Origin: Pseudalkalibacillus sp051842935
Lineage (GTDB): Bacteria > Bacillota > Bacilli > Bacillales > Fictibacillaceae
DNA length: 64,000 nucleotides
Direction: 5' to 3'
NCBI RefSeq assembly: GCF_051842935.1
Contig: NZ_JBPXRR010000001.1
Location: forward strand, 620,001-684,000
In this document: piece after piece, positions 36,433 to 45,894 of the stretch
Layout of the letters: the number at the start of each line of letters is the position of its first letter
Numbering within the stretch: position 1 is the stretch's first letter
Translations under genes and position numbers: made by a program
Notes under the pieces: model-generated
The model's input: the letters and a program-made list of their open reading frames with translations, nothing else
Database searches by the model: none
What the model was told of the DNA's origin: nothing

Positions 36433-36463
36433 AAAGTAACCAATCTAAGAAGAGGTGAAGTGT

Positions 36464-36763
36464 ATGCCTGAACATGACTCACCAATCATTCCTCGAACAG
36501 AGGATGAAAAAATAAAAGTTTTGAACCGATTGAAACGGATTGAAGGGCAAGTGAGAGGTTTGCAAAAGATGGTTGAAGATGACCGTTATTGCATGGATGT
36601 CCTCGTCCAAATTTCAGCCATCAATTCCGCGTTGAAGCAAGTCGGCTTCTCACTGATGGAGCGGCATGCCAACACATGTGTCAAACATTCAATCGAATCT
36701 GGAAACGGTGAAGATTACATTGATGAATTGATGAAAGTGGTTCGCCAATTTTCGAAGTCCTAA
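36464..36763 (+). CDS. csoR: Copper-sensing transcriptional repressor CsoR
   Basis: This 99-residue all-helical repressor releases DNA on binding Cu(I). The metal ligands are in place as Cys43 (DRYCMDVL), His68 and Cys72 (ERHANTCVKH). ATG 36464 is preceded by AGAGGTGAAG; a GTG lies three codons earlier. It is the first gene of csoR-copA-copZ and sits behind its own operator. Confidence 0.95.
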   Translation: MPEHDSPIIPRTEDEKIKVLNRLKRIEGQVRGLQKMVEDDRYCMDVLVQISAINSALKQVGFSLMERHANTCVKHSIESGNGEDYIDELMKVVRQFSKS

Positions 36764-36782
36764 TAGAAAGCGGGTGTAGGGT

Positions 36783-39203
36783 ATGAATGAAGCGCAATCG
36801 CTACAATCCAAAGCAATCGAAAAAAGTTTTCCGATCACCGGAATGACCTGCGCCGCGTGTTCGAACCGAATTGAAAAAGTGTTGAATAAGATGGACGGGG
36901 TAGAAGCTTCCGTCAATCTGACGACTGAAAAAGCGAAGGTCATTTTCGAAGAAGAAAAGGTCTCTTCTAAAGAAATCGTAGAGCGCATTCAAAAGCTTGG
37001 ATACGATGTGCCTTCGGAAACTGTTGAACTGGATATCGATGGGATGACGTGTGAGGCTTGTTCGAACCGGATTGAAAAAGTGGTCAACAAGATGGATGGT
37101 GTCAGGAGTGCGAGCATCAATTTAACGACCGAAACGGGACGAATCGAATATAAGCCGGGTCTCGTAAGCGTTGAAGATATGCAGCAACGCATCAAAAAAC
37201 TCGGTTATTCCGCACAGGTCAAAAAGGATCGGGATACGAAACAAGCATCTAAAGATAAAGAACTGAAAAAGAAGCAACGAACACTTCTGTTGTCGATTTT
37301 GCTCTCTGCACCACTCTTATACACAATGCTTGGGCACATGCCATTTGAGACGGGAATTCCTGTGCCGCATATTCTGATGAATCCGTGGTTGCAACTGATT
37401 TTGGCAACGCCAGTCCAGTTCTACATCGGTGGTCCATTCTACGTCGGTGCTTATCGTGCCTTAGCTAATAAGAGTGCCAATATGGACGTGTTGGTGGCTC
37501 TTGGTACTTCGGCGGCCTACTTTTACAGTCTTGTGGAAGCTTTTCGCATCTTATGGCTACCGAACTATGAACCTGAACTGTACTTCGAAACAAGTGCAAT
37601 TCTCATTACGTTAATCTTGTTAGGAAAATATTTCGAATACCTAGCAAAAGGACGTACGACTTTAGCTATAAAATCATTGTTAAACTTGCAGGCGAAAGAA
37701 GCGACGATTTTAGAAGATGGTAAGGAAAAGAAGATTCCGGTCGATGAGGTGAAGGTTGGGGATTCTCTTCTCGTTAAACCTGGTGATAAAATACCTGTAG
37801 ACGGTAAAATCATCAAAGGTCAATCTTCAGTTGATGAATCAATGATCACAGGAGAATCTATCCCAGTCGAAAAAAATGTGGATGATAACGTAATCGGTTC
37901 TACCATTAATAAAAATGGTGCACTGACAATTGAAGCAACGAAAGTCGGGAAAGATACTGCACTAGCAGGCATCATACGGATCGTAGAAGAAGCTCAAGGC
38001 TCAAAAGCTACGATTCAGCGTATGGCAGATATCATTTCAGGAATTTTCGTACCGATCGTAGTCGGTATAAGTGTTGTGGTGTTTTTCATTTGGTATTTCC
38101 TCGCAGCACCAGGTGAGTTGACCCTTGCCCTCGAAGCTTCTATTGCTGTTCTTGTCATCGCATGCCCTTGTGCATTAGGGCTTGCGACCCCGACTTCCAT
38201 TATGGTGGGAACAGGGAAAGGGGCAGAACAGGGTATTCTTTTCAAAGGTGGAGAATATCTGGAAGGTACACATAAAATAGACGCTATTTTACTTGATAAG
38301 ACGGGTACAATCACAAAAGGAAAACCTGAAGTGACGGATTGGATTCCTTTAGGTGAAGAAGACGCTCTAAGTTATTTGGTTGCAGCGGAACGTGGATCCG
38401 AGCATCCACTTGCAAATGCAATTGTTGCATATGGTCAGGAAAATGAAGTTGTTGAGAAAGAAGTGGAACAGTTTGAAGCTATTCCAGGCCACGGAATCCA
38501 AACACGGATTGAAGGCAAGGAAATCTTCGTTGGTACACGGAAACTTATGAAACACCATAACATTGATATCCATACACATTCCGAAAAAATCGGAGAACTA
38601 GAAAATGACGGTAAAACTGTTATGATGATGGGGATGGAAGGTACTTTAGTTGGACTCGTCGCGGTTGCCGATACAATTAAAGATACATCGAAAGAAGCCA
38701 TTACACAGCTAAAGGAAATGGGTATTGATGTGTACATGGTCACCGGCGACAACGAACGTACAGCAAAAGCAATCGCATCCCAAGTCGGCATCGACGGGGT
38801 TTTTGCGGAAGTTTTACCAGAAGATAAATCCACTAAAGTCGAGGAGCTCCAGTCACAAGGTAAGCGTGTCATGATGGTTGGCGATGGGATCAACGATGCA
38901 CCTGCGTTGGCCCTTGCGGATATCGGCGTCGCAATTGGAACCGGAACAGACGTTGCAATTGAAACCGCGGATATCACACTCGTCGGTGGCGACCTGAAGC
39001 TATTGAGTAAAGCGATTGATCTTAGTCGGAAGACGATGAAGAACATCAAACAGAACTTGTTCTGGGCACTGTTTTACAATTCAGCTGGTATTCCAGTAGC
39101 CGCACTAGGTTTGCTGGCCCCTTGGGTTGCAGGCGCGGCGATGGCATTCAGTTCTGTATCTGTAGTGAGTAACGCTCTTCGCTTGAAGAGAGTGAAATTA
39201 TAA
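36783..39203 (+). CDS. copA: Copper-exporting P1B-type ATPase CopA
   Basis: This 806-residue ATPase pumps Cu(I) out of the cytoplasm. Two N-terminal HMA domains each carry the copper motif GMTC-x-AC (first Cys pair at 23 and 26). Eight membrane segments follow, with the transport motif CPCALGLATP, the phosphorylated Asp in DKTGTITKG, the nucleotide-binding HP motif (SEHPLA) and the GDGINDAPAL hinge. It starts 19 bases after csoR. Confidence 0.96.
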   Translation: MNEAQSLQSKAIEKSFPITGMTCAACSNRIEKVLNKMDGVEASVNLTTEKAKVIFEEEKVSSKEIVERIQKLGYDVPSETVELDIDGMTCEACSNRIEKVVNKMDGVRSASINLTTETGRIEYKPGLVSVEDMQQRIKKLGYSAQVKKDRDTKQASKDKELKKKQRTLLLSILLSAPLLYTMLGHMPFETGIPVPHILMNPWLQLILATPVQFYIGGPFYVGAYRALANKSANMDVLVALGTSAAYFYSLVEAFRILWLPNYEPELYFETSAILITLILLGKYFEYLAKGRTTLAIKSLLNLQAKEATILEDGKEKKIPVDEVKVGDSLLVKPGDKIPVDGKIIKGQSSVDESMITGESIPVEKNVDDNVIGSTINKNGALTIEATKVGKDTALAGIIRIVEEAQGSKATIQRMADIISGIFVPIVVGISVVVFFIWYFLAAPGELTLALEASIAVLVIACPCALGLATPTSIMVGTGKGAEQGILFKGGEYLEGTHKIDAILLDKTGTITKGKPEVTDWIPLGEEDALSYLVAAERGSEHPLANAIVAYGQENEVVEKEVEQFEAIPGHGIQTRIEGKEIFVGTRKLMKHHNIDIHTHSEKIGELENDGKTVMMMGMEGTLVGLVAVADTIKDTSKEAITQLKEMGIDVYMVTGDNERTAKAIASQVGIDGVFAEVLPEDKSTKVEELQSQGKRVMMVGDGINDAPALALADIGVAIGTGTDVAIETADITLVGGDLKLLSKAIDLSRKTMKNIKQNLFWALFYNSAGIPVAALGLLAPWVAGAAMAFSSVSVVSNALRLKRVKL

Positions 39204-39227
39204 TATGAATCTAGGAGGAATGATGAG

Positions 39228-39431
39228 ATGGAAAAAACACTGAAAGTTGAAGGAATGACATGCAATCACTGTAAATCTGCTGTAACGAGCGCATTGAAAG
39301 AGTTGAACGGTGTGCAAGACGTAGATGTGAATTTGGAAAGAAGAGAAGCTTCTGTCGTATACGAAGAAGGAAAGGTCTCTGAATCGGATATGAAAAACGC
39401 CGTAGAAGAACAAGGCTACGATGTGAAGTAA
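39228..39431 (+). CDS. copZ: Copper chaperone CopZ
   Basis: This 67-residue HMA-fold protein carries Cu(I) to CopA. The copper site is GMTCNHC (Cys12, Cys15). AGGAGGAATG precedes the ATG. It is the last gene of the csoR operon and is followed by a strong terminator. Confidence 0.95.
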   Translation: MEKTLKVEGMTCNHCKSAVTSALKELNGVQDVDVNLERREASVVYEEGKVSESDMKNAVEEQGYDVK

Positions 39432-39446
39432 GAAATTAATCAGGAG

Positions 39447-39476
39447 AAGACCCGGTCGATGCCGGGTCTTTTTTTG
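39447..39476 (+). terminator. Terminator of the csoR-copA-copZ operon
   Basis: AAGACCCGG pairs with CCGGGTCTT and is followed by seven Ts. Confidence 0.9.
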
Positions 39477-39483
39477 TGTTTTG

Positions 39484-39600
39484 AGCTATAATTTCTGATT
39501 TTTATGGAAAAACGCCGATTCTGATCTATAATTTTCGATTTTTATTGGAAATAACGCAATTTTTATGGGAAATAACCACAAACGATCTATATTCCGAATT
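39484..39600. repeat. Degenerate 20-21-bp tandem repeats, AT-rich
   Basis: The space after copZ holds imperfect repeats. CTATAAT-type boxes recur at 39486, 39526 and 39587 (40 and 61 bases apart), GATTTTTAT at about 39497 and 39537, and GGAAATAAC at 39547 and 39568. The spacings are multiples of 20-21 bases. No protein is recognised here. Units are too diverged for a CRISPR array. Confidence 0.6.
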
Positions 39601-39665
39601 CCAGCACCTGAACTGAAGCTGAAACATGTACAAGACAATAGAATATTGTGAAAAAGAAGGAAGTG

Positions 39666-40028
39666 ATGCACTTGGAGTATGCCGATTGGAATGGTTATAC
39701 CGGCTGGGGGGAATGGTTTCCGAGGATTCCGATGGGGACCACGGATCCCGACGATGTCACTCTTATGATGTACTCAGCAGAAAGTTTCCTCGTGCCAACC
39801 CAGGAACTCAACGCTTTATTGAAAGCAATCTCACAAGATAAACCTTTCGCTCATGACTTGAAAAAGGCAGCTGAGCTGAATAAAACCGATGAAGTCATAA
39901 AGTTGATCAAGTCAAAAGGTGTTCATACAGAATTCAATGTACAGGTGAATCCAGATGGAATCCGGATTGAATTCAAGCCGGATCATGCGGATGCGTGTTT
40001 CTTCATCAGACTCTCTTTATGTTGGTAA
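39666..40028 (+). CDS. Hypothetical protein
   Basis: This soluble protein of 120 residues has no recognised family. The N-terminal half is rich in aromatic and acidic residues (YADWNGYTGWGEWFP). The middle is helical (about 45-85), and the C-terminus contains an alternating strand-like stretch (TEFNVQVNPDGIRIEFKP). The start is uncertain: AAGGAAG is close to ATG 39666 and better spaced for a TTG two codons later. It stands alone between the repeat region and the DUF2188 gene. Confidence 0.55.
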   Translation: MHLEYADWNGYTGWGEWFPRIPMGTTDPDDVTLMMYSAESFLVPTQELNALLKAISQDKPFAHDLKKAAELNKTDEVIKLIKSKGVHTEFNVQVNPDGIRIEFKPDHADACFFIRLSLCW

Positions 40029-40188
40029 AATCGAACTTTCTTCCTCGACAACCGATTCGATTTGGGAAAATCCATGATAAATTACATGTTTTTTGCACCT
40101 TAAAACACGATAACTTTCCCAATACAAAGGGGCTTAGAGCTGTGATAGGATAAAAGTACCTTAAATAAATCGAAAAGGATGTGGGAAC

Positions 40189-40404
40189 ATGTCTAGAATG
40201 ATTGTAACCGTAAAGAGAGGAAAGAAATGGGCAAATATTTTAGACGGGAATTACCGATCCTCTAGTACTCATCTTACTCAGCAGGATGCAATTGAAGTTG
40301 CTAAGCATCGCGCGCAACAGAAGGGATATGAGCACGTCATCTATCGCAAAGATGGAACGATTCGCGAAGTGAACAAGTACTTGCCGCTCACAATCCAGAA
40401 ATAA
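40189..40404 (+). CDS. DUF2188 domain-containing protein
   Basis: This 71-residue protein consists of a single DUF2188 domain. It has an N-terminal strand pair, the S-x-H-x-T-x-x-x-A-x-E-x-A motif (HLTQQDAIEVAKHRA), then a strand and the KDGTIREVN ending typical of the family. Function is unknown. It starts with ATG after AAAGGATGTGG. Confidence 0.8.
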   Translation: MSRMIVTVKRGKKWANILDGNYRSSSTHLTQQDAIEVAKHRAQQKGYEHVIYRKDGTIREVNKYLPLTIQK

Positions 40405-40450
40405 TCTGATAGGACTTCCTTACCGCAATGATTCCACATAAAACATAGTA

Positions 40451-40483
40451 AAAAAGAGATTGGCAGCGGCCAATCTCTTTTTC
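40451..40483. terminator. Bidirectional terminator between DUF2188 and CPBP genes
   Basis: AAAAGAGATTGGC pairs with GCCAATCTCTTTT around a four-base loop. The convergent CPBP gene ends beside it. Confidence 0.87.
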
Positions 40484-41070
40484 TATAACAGTGGAAAAAC
40501 CACAAACAGCAATATGTCAAAAACAAGATGAGAAACGAGCGGGACGATGATCGATTTCGAATATTCATAAAGGTACGCCCAGATCAACCCTGCAAAAAAG
40601 GCGGCAAGAACGAGTAATATGCTGCCTGAAGCCAGATGGGCAAGAGCATATAGGCTGACAGATAGGAACACCCGATAGGGGGTCGAACCTTGTAACCTCG
40701 TTTGTACATACCCTCTCCAAAACCATTCTTCAGCCGGGATGATCAACACAAAAACGAGGATCGTATGCCAAATGGACTTCGGTTGAATCAATCCGTACAA
40801 GTCTTTCAAGCTTTCAAACATCGAAGGCACGATTGCCAAAATCAGAACCTTCCCGATTGCAAAAAGTCCATAGATCCCGATGCCGCTCACAATCGCTATT
40901 CCCCATTGCTTAAAGGATGGGAACCTTAATTGCGCGCTCTTGATCACCAAAGCGAACAATAGTAATACCCCTTGTACAAGAGGGAATACGATCCAAAAGT
41001 AGGCATCCGACTGAAAAGCGACTCCTATCAAGATATAAGCGAGAAGAATACTACGAAAAAAATTACCCAT
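40483..41070 (-). CDS. CPBP-family intramembrane metalloprotease
   Basis: This 195-residue membrane protein has about six hydrophobic segments and the CPBP (CAAX protease and bacteriocin-processing) motifs: EEWFWRG (motif 1, EExxxR), and SHLVFD (motif 3). Members cleave substrates inside the membrane, sometimes for bacteriocin self-immunity; none is encoded nearby. AGAGGAAG precedes the ATG, and the gene overlaps the upstream transporter gene by 8 bases. Confidence 0.82.
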   Translation of the reverse strand: MGNFFRSILLAYILIGVAFQSDAYFWIVFPLVQGVLLLFALVIKSAQLRFPSFKQWGIAIVSGIGIYGLFAIGKVLILAIVPSMFESLKDLYGLIQPKSIWHTILVFVLIIPAEEWFWRGYVQTRLQGSTPYRVFLSVSLYALAHLASGSILLVLAAFFAGLIWAYLYEYSKSIIVPLVSHLVFDILLFVVFPLL

Positions 41071-41992
41071 GCTGATGTACTTCCTCTTTAGACAAATCCG
41101 CCTTGGTATTTGAATCCTTGAGACGACGACGTCTTAAAAAGATATAGATACCGACGAGGATGATGAGGCCACCTGTAAGCTGCTCCCATCGTACAATCTC
41201 TCCTAATAGGAAATACGCTAATATGGAAGCACCGATCGGTTCACCTAAAATACTCATGGAAATGACGGTAGTACTGACATACTTCAATGCCCAATTGAAA
41301 ATCGAATGTCCAAGCAAGGTCGGAAAAATCGCCAACAACAGGAAGTAAATCCAATCTTGTGTCGGATAAGGACCGAACTCATAACCGAGACCGACACAAT
41401 AAATGAACAGCGTACCCGTCGCCATGCCGTAAACGAGAAAGGTATATGTCATGATGTGAAGCCTCTTCCGGACAGTTTGCCCGAACAGATAATATACTGT
41501 AACCGCAACTGCGCCCAGTAAAGCAAGCAGGTCACCGAACAAAGCCATTCCGCTGATCTTGAAATCTCCCCAGCTGATCAGTATGCTTCCACCAATCGCT
41601 AAACCTCCACCTAAGAAAGCCTTCATAGTCAATTTTTCCTTGAAGAAAATATAGGTCCCTATGAATGCGAAAATCGGTTGCAAAGCGACTAGGACGACCG
41701 AACTGGCAACCGATGTGTAGTTCAATGATTCAAACCAAAGAATGAAGTGAAAAGCGAGAAAGATACCAGAAAACAGACAAAACAGCAGATCTCTCTTACT
41801 GATTCGTTTGAAATCTTCTCTGAAGTAAATCAATATGATCGGAAGCATGAGTAGTGTTGTAAAGAATAATCGGTAACCTGCAATAATCGGTGCAGGAGCG
41901 GTTGCTAATTTGACCAATATAGCGGATGTGGAGACGGATAACACGCCTATGAAAATCGCTATGTACGGGTTGATGACGGGTTCTTGCTTCAT
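41063..41992 (-). CDS. EamA/DMT-family transporter
   Basis: This permease of 309 residues has ten hydrophobic segments arranged as two EamA repeats (about 8-140 and 155-290), with the usual ILGEPIGASILAYFLLGE motif near the end of the second. It probably exports a metabolite or amino acid; specificity cannot be deduced. It is translationally overlapped by the CPBP gene, so the two are expressed together. Confidence 0.88.
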   Translation of the reverse strand: MKQEPVINPYIAIFIGVLSVSTSAILVKLATAPAPIIAGYRLFFTTLLMLPIILIYFREDFKRISKRDLLFCLFSGIFLAFHFILWFESLNYTSVASSVVLVALQPIFAFIGTYIFFKEKLTMKAFLGGGLAIGGSILISWGDFKISGMALFGDLLALLGAVAVTVYYLFGQTVRKRLHIMTYTFLVYGMATGTLFIYCVGLGYEFGPYPTQDWIYFLLLAIFPTLLGHSIFNWALKYVSTTVISMSILGEPIGASILAYFLLGEIVRWEQLTGGLIILVGIYIFLRRRRLKDSNTKADLSKEEVHQHG

Positions 41993-42153
41993 GGTATGCC
42001 CCCCTGTTCGACGGATGATATATGTAGTTTATCACTCTATGGATGGATGAGAAATACCAATCCAATGAGAAAAATATTTAAAAGATTGCTAAACATGCCG
42101 TCGATAATTGTCGATACATATACATATATGAGCTCAATATGGGGGCAATTCGT

Positions 42154-44505
42154 ATGACTTCGACGCGGATTCAAAGCTTAATCTCAGCAATCTTATTGAT
42201 ACTTTTCATCCTATTCGCAAACTATCAACCCATCCTGGTCGATGCCAATCACCTGACGATTTTCATTTTCGGAATGTTGATGGTTGCAAGCTTATGGTTT
42301 TTATATAAAGGAGCCCATTTTGGAACACGAGTGAAAAAGATCATTGCCCTGTATACTGCTGCTAGTATCATAGTCGTCAGCATAGCAGAGTTCATCCGGT
42401 TCTTCACACCTGTTGAAGAGGGAGATCTCAGGATCTTACCAGACATCCTTTGGATCGCCCACATCCTTTTATTATCGATCGGTTTGGCACTCGTATTGAA
42501 GAGGGTTCGTTCGAACTTCCAACTAAGTTACTTGTTGTTCGACTTACATATATCCCTTACGGTTTTCGGTTCCATCTGGTTCGTCACTTATCAAAATTAT
42601 GTGGATAACGATCAGTTCCTATTTGAAACAATCTATCCACTAGGTGCTTTATACGTTCTCTTCATCTTAGGGACCTTATTGCTTGTAATCGACAAGCCTA
42701 TCAAAAGACCTGTTTTGAACGGTCTATTAGTAGGGTTGTCCATTTGTGCGTTGTCTAACGTTTTACTGGTGATCGATTCCTTGGACGGAACACTTTTTCG
42801 TGAAAAATATCTGATTTTATATGGATTAGGGATGTTCACCATTGCTTCTTCCTTTACGAAAAAAGAAGCGAGTAACCGAAAAAAGCAGAAGAAGTTGTTC
42901 ACAATCAGCTATTCGCATTGGGAGATCATTCGTCCAGTCATTCAGTATGCTGGAGTTCTGATCCTCGTCTACGAGTTCGTTTTCAAGTATCGGAACAATG
43001 ATGTCCTCTTCGTCGGGATGATTGTCACAATCATATTGGTAATCGGTCGTGATCTAATTACGGTCATTCAAAATCAGTCGTTGGTCAGGCGTTTGAAGAT
43101 CTTCAATCAGCAGTTAGAAAAGAAAATCGGAGAACGCACCCGGGAATTGACGGATTCTCATCGAGATCTGGAGAATGCCTTCAAGCAAATTGAATACATT
43201 GCCCGCCACGATACGTTCAGCCGGCTGCCGAATCGGAGATATTTAGAGCAGATGATCGAATGGAAAACACTAGATGCGGTTCAGGATCGTTCCATGGTTG
43301 CACTTGTCTTCATTGATGTCGATCGTCTCAAACATATCAACGATACGGTCGGTCACGCTATCGGGGACCAGCTCCTTCTAGAAATCATTGAACGATTCCA
43401 GCAAAAGCTTCCAAAGGATACTTTCCTTGCTAGACACGGAGGAGATGAATTTGCGGTCGTACTGGACGGGGTCTACTATGAAGATGATGTAGTGAAGCTT
43501 GCTCAAGATCTGTTAGATACGGTGGAAACACCTTTCTATATCCAGGATAAAGAGTTGACGATTACATTGAGCATCGGCATTTCGCTGTATCCGGATAACA
43601 GTGAATCCATTGAAGATCTGATGAAGCATGCCGACCTCGCCATGTACAAAGCGAAAGAGGAACGTCAAAACAAAATCGTCTTCTATTCACCAGAAATGGA
43701 CGAAGAGTTAGTCGGAAGGATGGAGCTGCTCAGCGAACTTCACTCGGCTATCAAGAGAAATGAATTCATCGTCTATTATCAACCTCAATTCGATATACAT
43801 GATGGACGACTTTCAGGAGTCGAAGCACTTGTAAGATGGCAGCATCCAGTTCGGGGCTTCATCTCTCCAGGAGAGTTCATTCCTTTAGCTGAGGAATTCG
43901 ATCTGATCATCCCGATTGATGAAATTGTCATTGAGACTGCCATTGCACAATTCATGAAGTGGACGAAGCAAGGTATCGCTCCGCCTCGCCTGAGCGTCAA
44001 TCTTTGTCCTCAACAGTTTTCAGAGGGTGATCTGGCTGGCAAGTTAAAAGGTCTGATGGATCAATATGGTTTCCCTCCTCAGAAACTTATGATCGAAATA
44101 ACAGAGAGTGTAGCGATGAACGATGAGGCGATTTTGACTGCACAATTACGTGAAATTGCGAAGATGGGCGTGCTCATTGCTATTGATGATTTCGGTACTG
44201 GCTATTCTTCGCTTAGCTATGTGAAGAATTATCCATTGAACCAGTTGAAGATCGCGAGACCATTCATCATGGATGTGCCGAAGAGCCAAAGTGATATTGC
44301 GATGGTCAAAGCCATTATCGATTTATCGCATCATTTCCATCTGACGGTTGTGGTTGAAGGGGTAGAAACGCTGGAACAGCTGAATTTCTTGAAGTCTGTC
44401 CACTGTGAGGAAGTGCAAGGTTTCTATTTTGCAAAACCGCTGAGCGTCCAGGACATCGAAGAACGTTATTTACTACCTGTCAAAGAAGGAACATCCAACG
44501 GATGA
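42154..44505 (+). CDS. Membrane GGDEF-EAL bifunctional c-di-GMP protein
   Basis: This protein of 783 residues should make and/or break cyclic di-GMP. About eight to nine membrane segments (to about residue 310) are followed by a short coiled coil, a GGDEF domain with intact motif at 429-433 (RHGGDEF), and an EAL domain with EALVRW at 557-562. The EAL domain also has the DDFGTGYSSLSYV loop and other metal ligands. Both active sites look complete. No adjacent partner suggests the signal sensed. ATG 42154 is chosen for the GGGGG upstream; the in-frame ATG five codons earlier has no site. Confidence 0.9.
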   Translation: MTSTRIQSLISAILLILFILFANYQPILVDANHLTIFIFGMLMVASLWFLYKGAHFGTRVKKIIALYTAASIIVVSIAEFIRFFTPVEEGDLRILPDILWIAHILLLSIGLALVLKRVRSNFQLSYLLFDLHISLTVFGSIWFVTYQNYVDNDQFLFETIYPLGALYVLFILGTLLLVIDKPIKRPVLNGLLVGLSICALSNVLLVIDSLDGTLFREKYLILYGLGMFTIASSFTKKEASNRKKQKKLFTISYSHWEIIRPVIQYAGVLILVYEFVFKYRNNDVLFVGMIVTIILVIGRDLITVIQNQSLVRRLKIFNQQLEKKIGERTRELTDSHRDLENAFKQIEYIARHDTFSRLPNRRYLEQMIEWKTLDAVQDRSMVALVFIDVDRLKHINDTVGHAIGDQLLLEIIERFQQKLPKDTFLARHGGDEFAVVLDGVYYEDDVVKLAQDLLDTVETPFYIQDKELTITLSIGISLYPDNSESIEDLMKHADLAMYKAKEERQNKIVFYSPEMDEELVGRMELLSELHSAIKRNEFIVYYQPQFDIHDGRLSGVEALVRWQHPVRGFISPGEFIPLAEEFDLIIPIDEIVIETAIAQFMKWTKQGIAPPRLSVNLCPQQFSEGDLAGKLKGLMDQYGFPPQKLMIEITESVAMNDEAILTAQLREIAKMGVLIAIDDFGTGYSSLSYVKNYPLNQLKIARPFIMDVPKSQSDIAMVKAIIDLSHHFHLTVVVEGVETLEQLNFLKSVHCEEVQGFYFAKPLSVQDIEERYLLPVKEGTSNG

Positions 44506-44515
44506 TCCACAAGAA

Positions 44516-44556
44516 AAGAAGCTTTGCCGTTCGGTTCGGCGAGGCTTCTTTTTTAA
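44516..44556 (+). terminator. Terminator of the GGDEF-EAL gene
   Basis: AAGAAGC...CCG pairs with CGG...GCTTCTT, followed by a T-run. The remaining 223 bases to the next gene show only a weak palindrome (ATAGGT-GTAAT-ACCTAT, 44612-44628). Confidence 0.75.
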
Positions 44557-44779
44557 ATGGAAGGACGCAAGTTTTTACGAACAATGACCTTGGAAACGGA
44601 ATACGTATAAAATAGGTGTAATACCTATGGGAGACTTCAAATGGGCTGACATTTGGACGGCTGTTGAATACGATATTACAGGCGATTGAGCAAAAAAGAG
44701 ATTCTAAATTTCGAGAGTAAATGACAAAGAATTTGGGAATAAAGGAAACAACAAGGGAAAAGTAGAGGAAGGATCACAT

Positions 44780-45820
44780 ATGATTAAAAAATCGAAATTA
44801 TATGATGTGTTGAACTCAATGAGGCTTTCGAATGGCGCTTACCTTGCCAGTCCTTCAAAACATTATTCCTATGTATGGATCCGTGATGTCTGTTATACCG
44901 TACTTCCTTATTTGTACAAAAATGACGGTACTTATGAAAAGGCTTACTATGCACTATTAGACTTATTTAAGGATTACGAGTGGAAAATCGATATTCACAG
45001 AGTGAAGCGGCCGGTTTATCGTTACGAATATATCCATGCACGCTACTCAACCGACCTGAAAGAATTGCCTGTGGAGTGGGGACACGCACAACACGATGCC
45101 ATCGGCAGTTTCCTATGGGGAATCGGTGCAGGTCTATCTCGTGGTAAACGGATGATCCGTAACGAAAAAGATCGTGAAATGGTTCAGAAGCTCGTCGAGT
45201 ATCTGGAATGTGTCCAGTACTGGTCGGACGAGGATAATGGCATGTGGGAAGAATATCAAGAGCTGCACGCCTCTAGTGTCGGAGCATGCGTAGCCGGGCT
45301 GAAGGAAGTGCGGATGCTCGTAGACGTCCCTGAAGATATGATCAAAAAAGGGGAAGAAACCCTACGGTTCCTGTTACCTAGAGAAAGTCAGACGAAGGAA
45401 ACGGATTTGGCCCTGTTGTCACTGATTTATCCGTATCAGGTCGTACCGAGAGAAACCGCGCTGCAAATCCTTGATCGAGTGACTTGCAAACTGGAACGGC
45501 AATATGGTTGCATCCGCTACATTGGTGACCAGTATTTCAATGAAGGGCAGGAAGCGGAATGGTGCTTCGGATTCCCTTGGTTGGGCTTATGTTATGGTCA
45601 GTTAGGAAACTTGGAAAAATTGGAAGAGTACGTGCGGAAGACAGACAACATCATACCTGAGAATGGAGAAGTACCTGAGCTTTACATTGGTGGGGCGAAT
45701 GTGCCGAATGAGAACACGCCTCTGGCTTGGGCAGTATCCATGTGTATCTTGTTGCTGGAATACGCAGAAACCTTAATACTGTATCATGATCGCGATAACC
45801 AAGAGACTTCCCAGGGATAG
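44780..45820 (+). CDS. Compact GH15-type glycoside hydrolase
   Basis: This soluble protein of 346 residues consists only of a GH15-like (alpha/alpha)6 barrel. Family motifs are seen in order: YVWIRD (about 31-36), GHAQHDAIG (101-109), GMWEEYQE with the presumed general acid Glu157 or Glu158, and PELYIGGANVPNENTPLAWA (299-318) near the presumed base. Common bacterial GH15 enzymes have an extra N-terminal beta-sandwich, absent here. The substrate may be a glucan or trehalose-like sugar, but this is not shown. The ATG follows AGGAAGGATC. Confidence 0.78.
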   Translation: MIKKSKLYDVLNSMRLSNGAYLASPSKHYSYVWIRDVCYTVLPYLYKNDGTYEKAYYALLDLFKDYEWKIDIHRVKRPVYRYEYIHARYSTDLKELPVEWGHAQHDAIGSFLWGIGAGLSRGKRMIRNEKDREMVQKLVEYLECVQYWSDEDNGMWEEYQELHASSVGACVAGLKEVRMLVDVPEDMIKKGEETLRFLLPRESQTKETDLALLSLIYPYQVVPRETALQILDRVTCKLERQYGCIRYIGDQYFNEGQEAEWCFGFPWLGLCYGQLGNLEKLEEYVRKTDNIIPENGEVPELYIGGANVPNENTPLAWAVSMCILLLEYAETLILYHDRDNQETSQG

Positions 45821-45894
45821 GGGAGTCTTTTTATTGGATCGCCTCCTAAGATTTTCAAGGATAATGGTATACTAGTACTAAAGGGGGCTTGGAT

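Noticed and set aside
39486..39671. A 61-codon minus-strand open frame across the repeats after copZ
   Set aside because: Its LFPIKI-type heptads are a by-product of the AT-rich repeats, and no gene signals are present.
44612..44689. A palindrome (ATAGGT-GTAAT-ACCTAT) followed by a 20-codon open frame
   Set aside because: The frame has no ribosome site and the palindrome is short; neither is enough for a feature.
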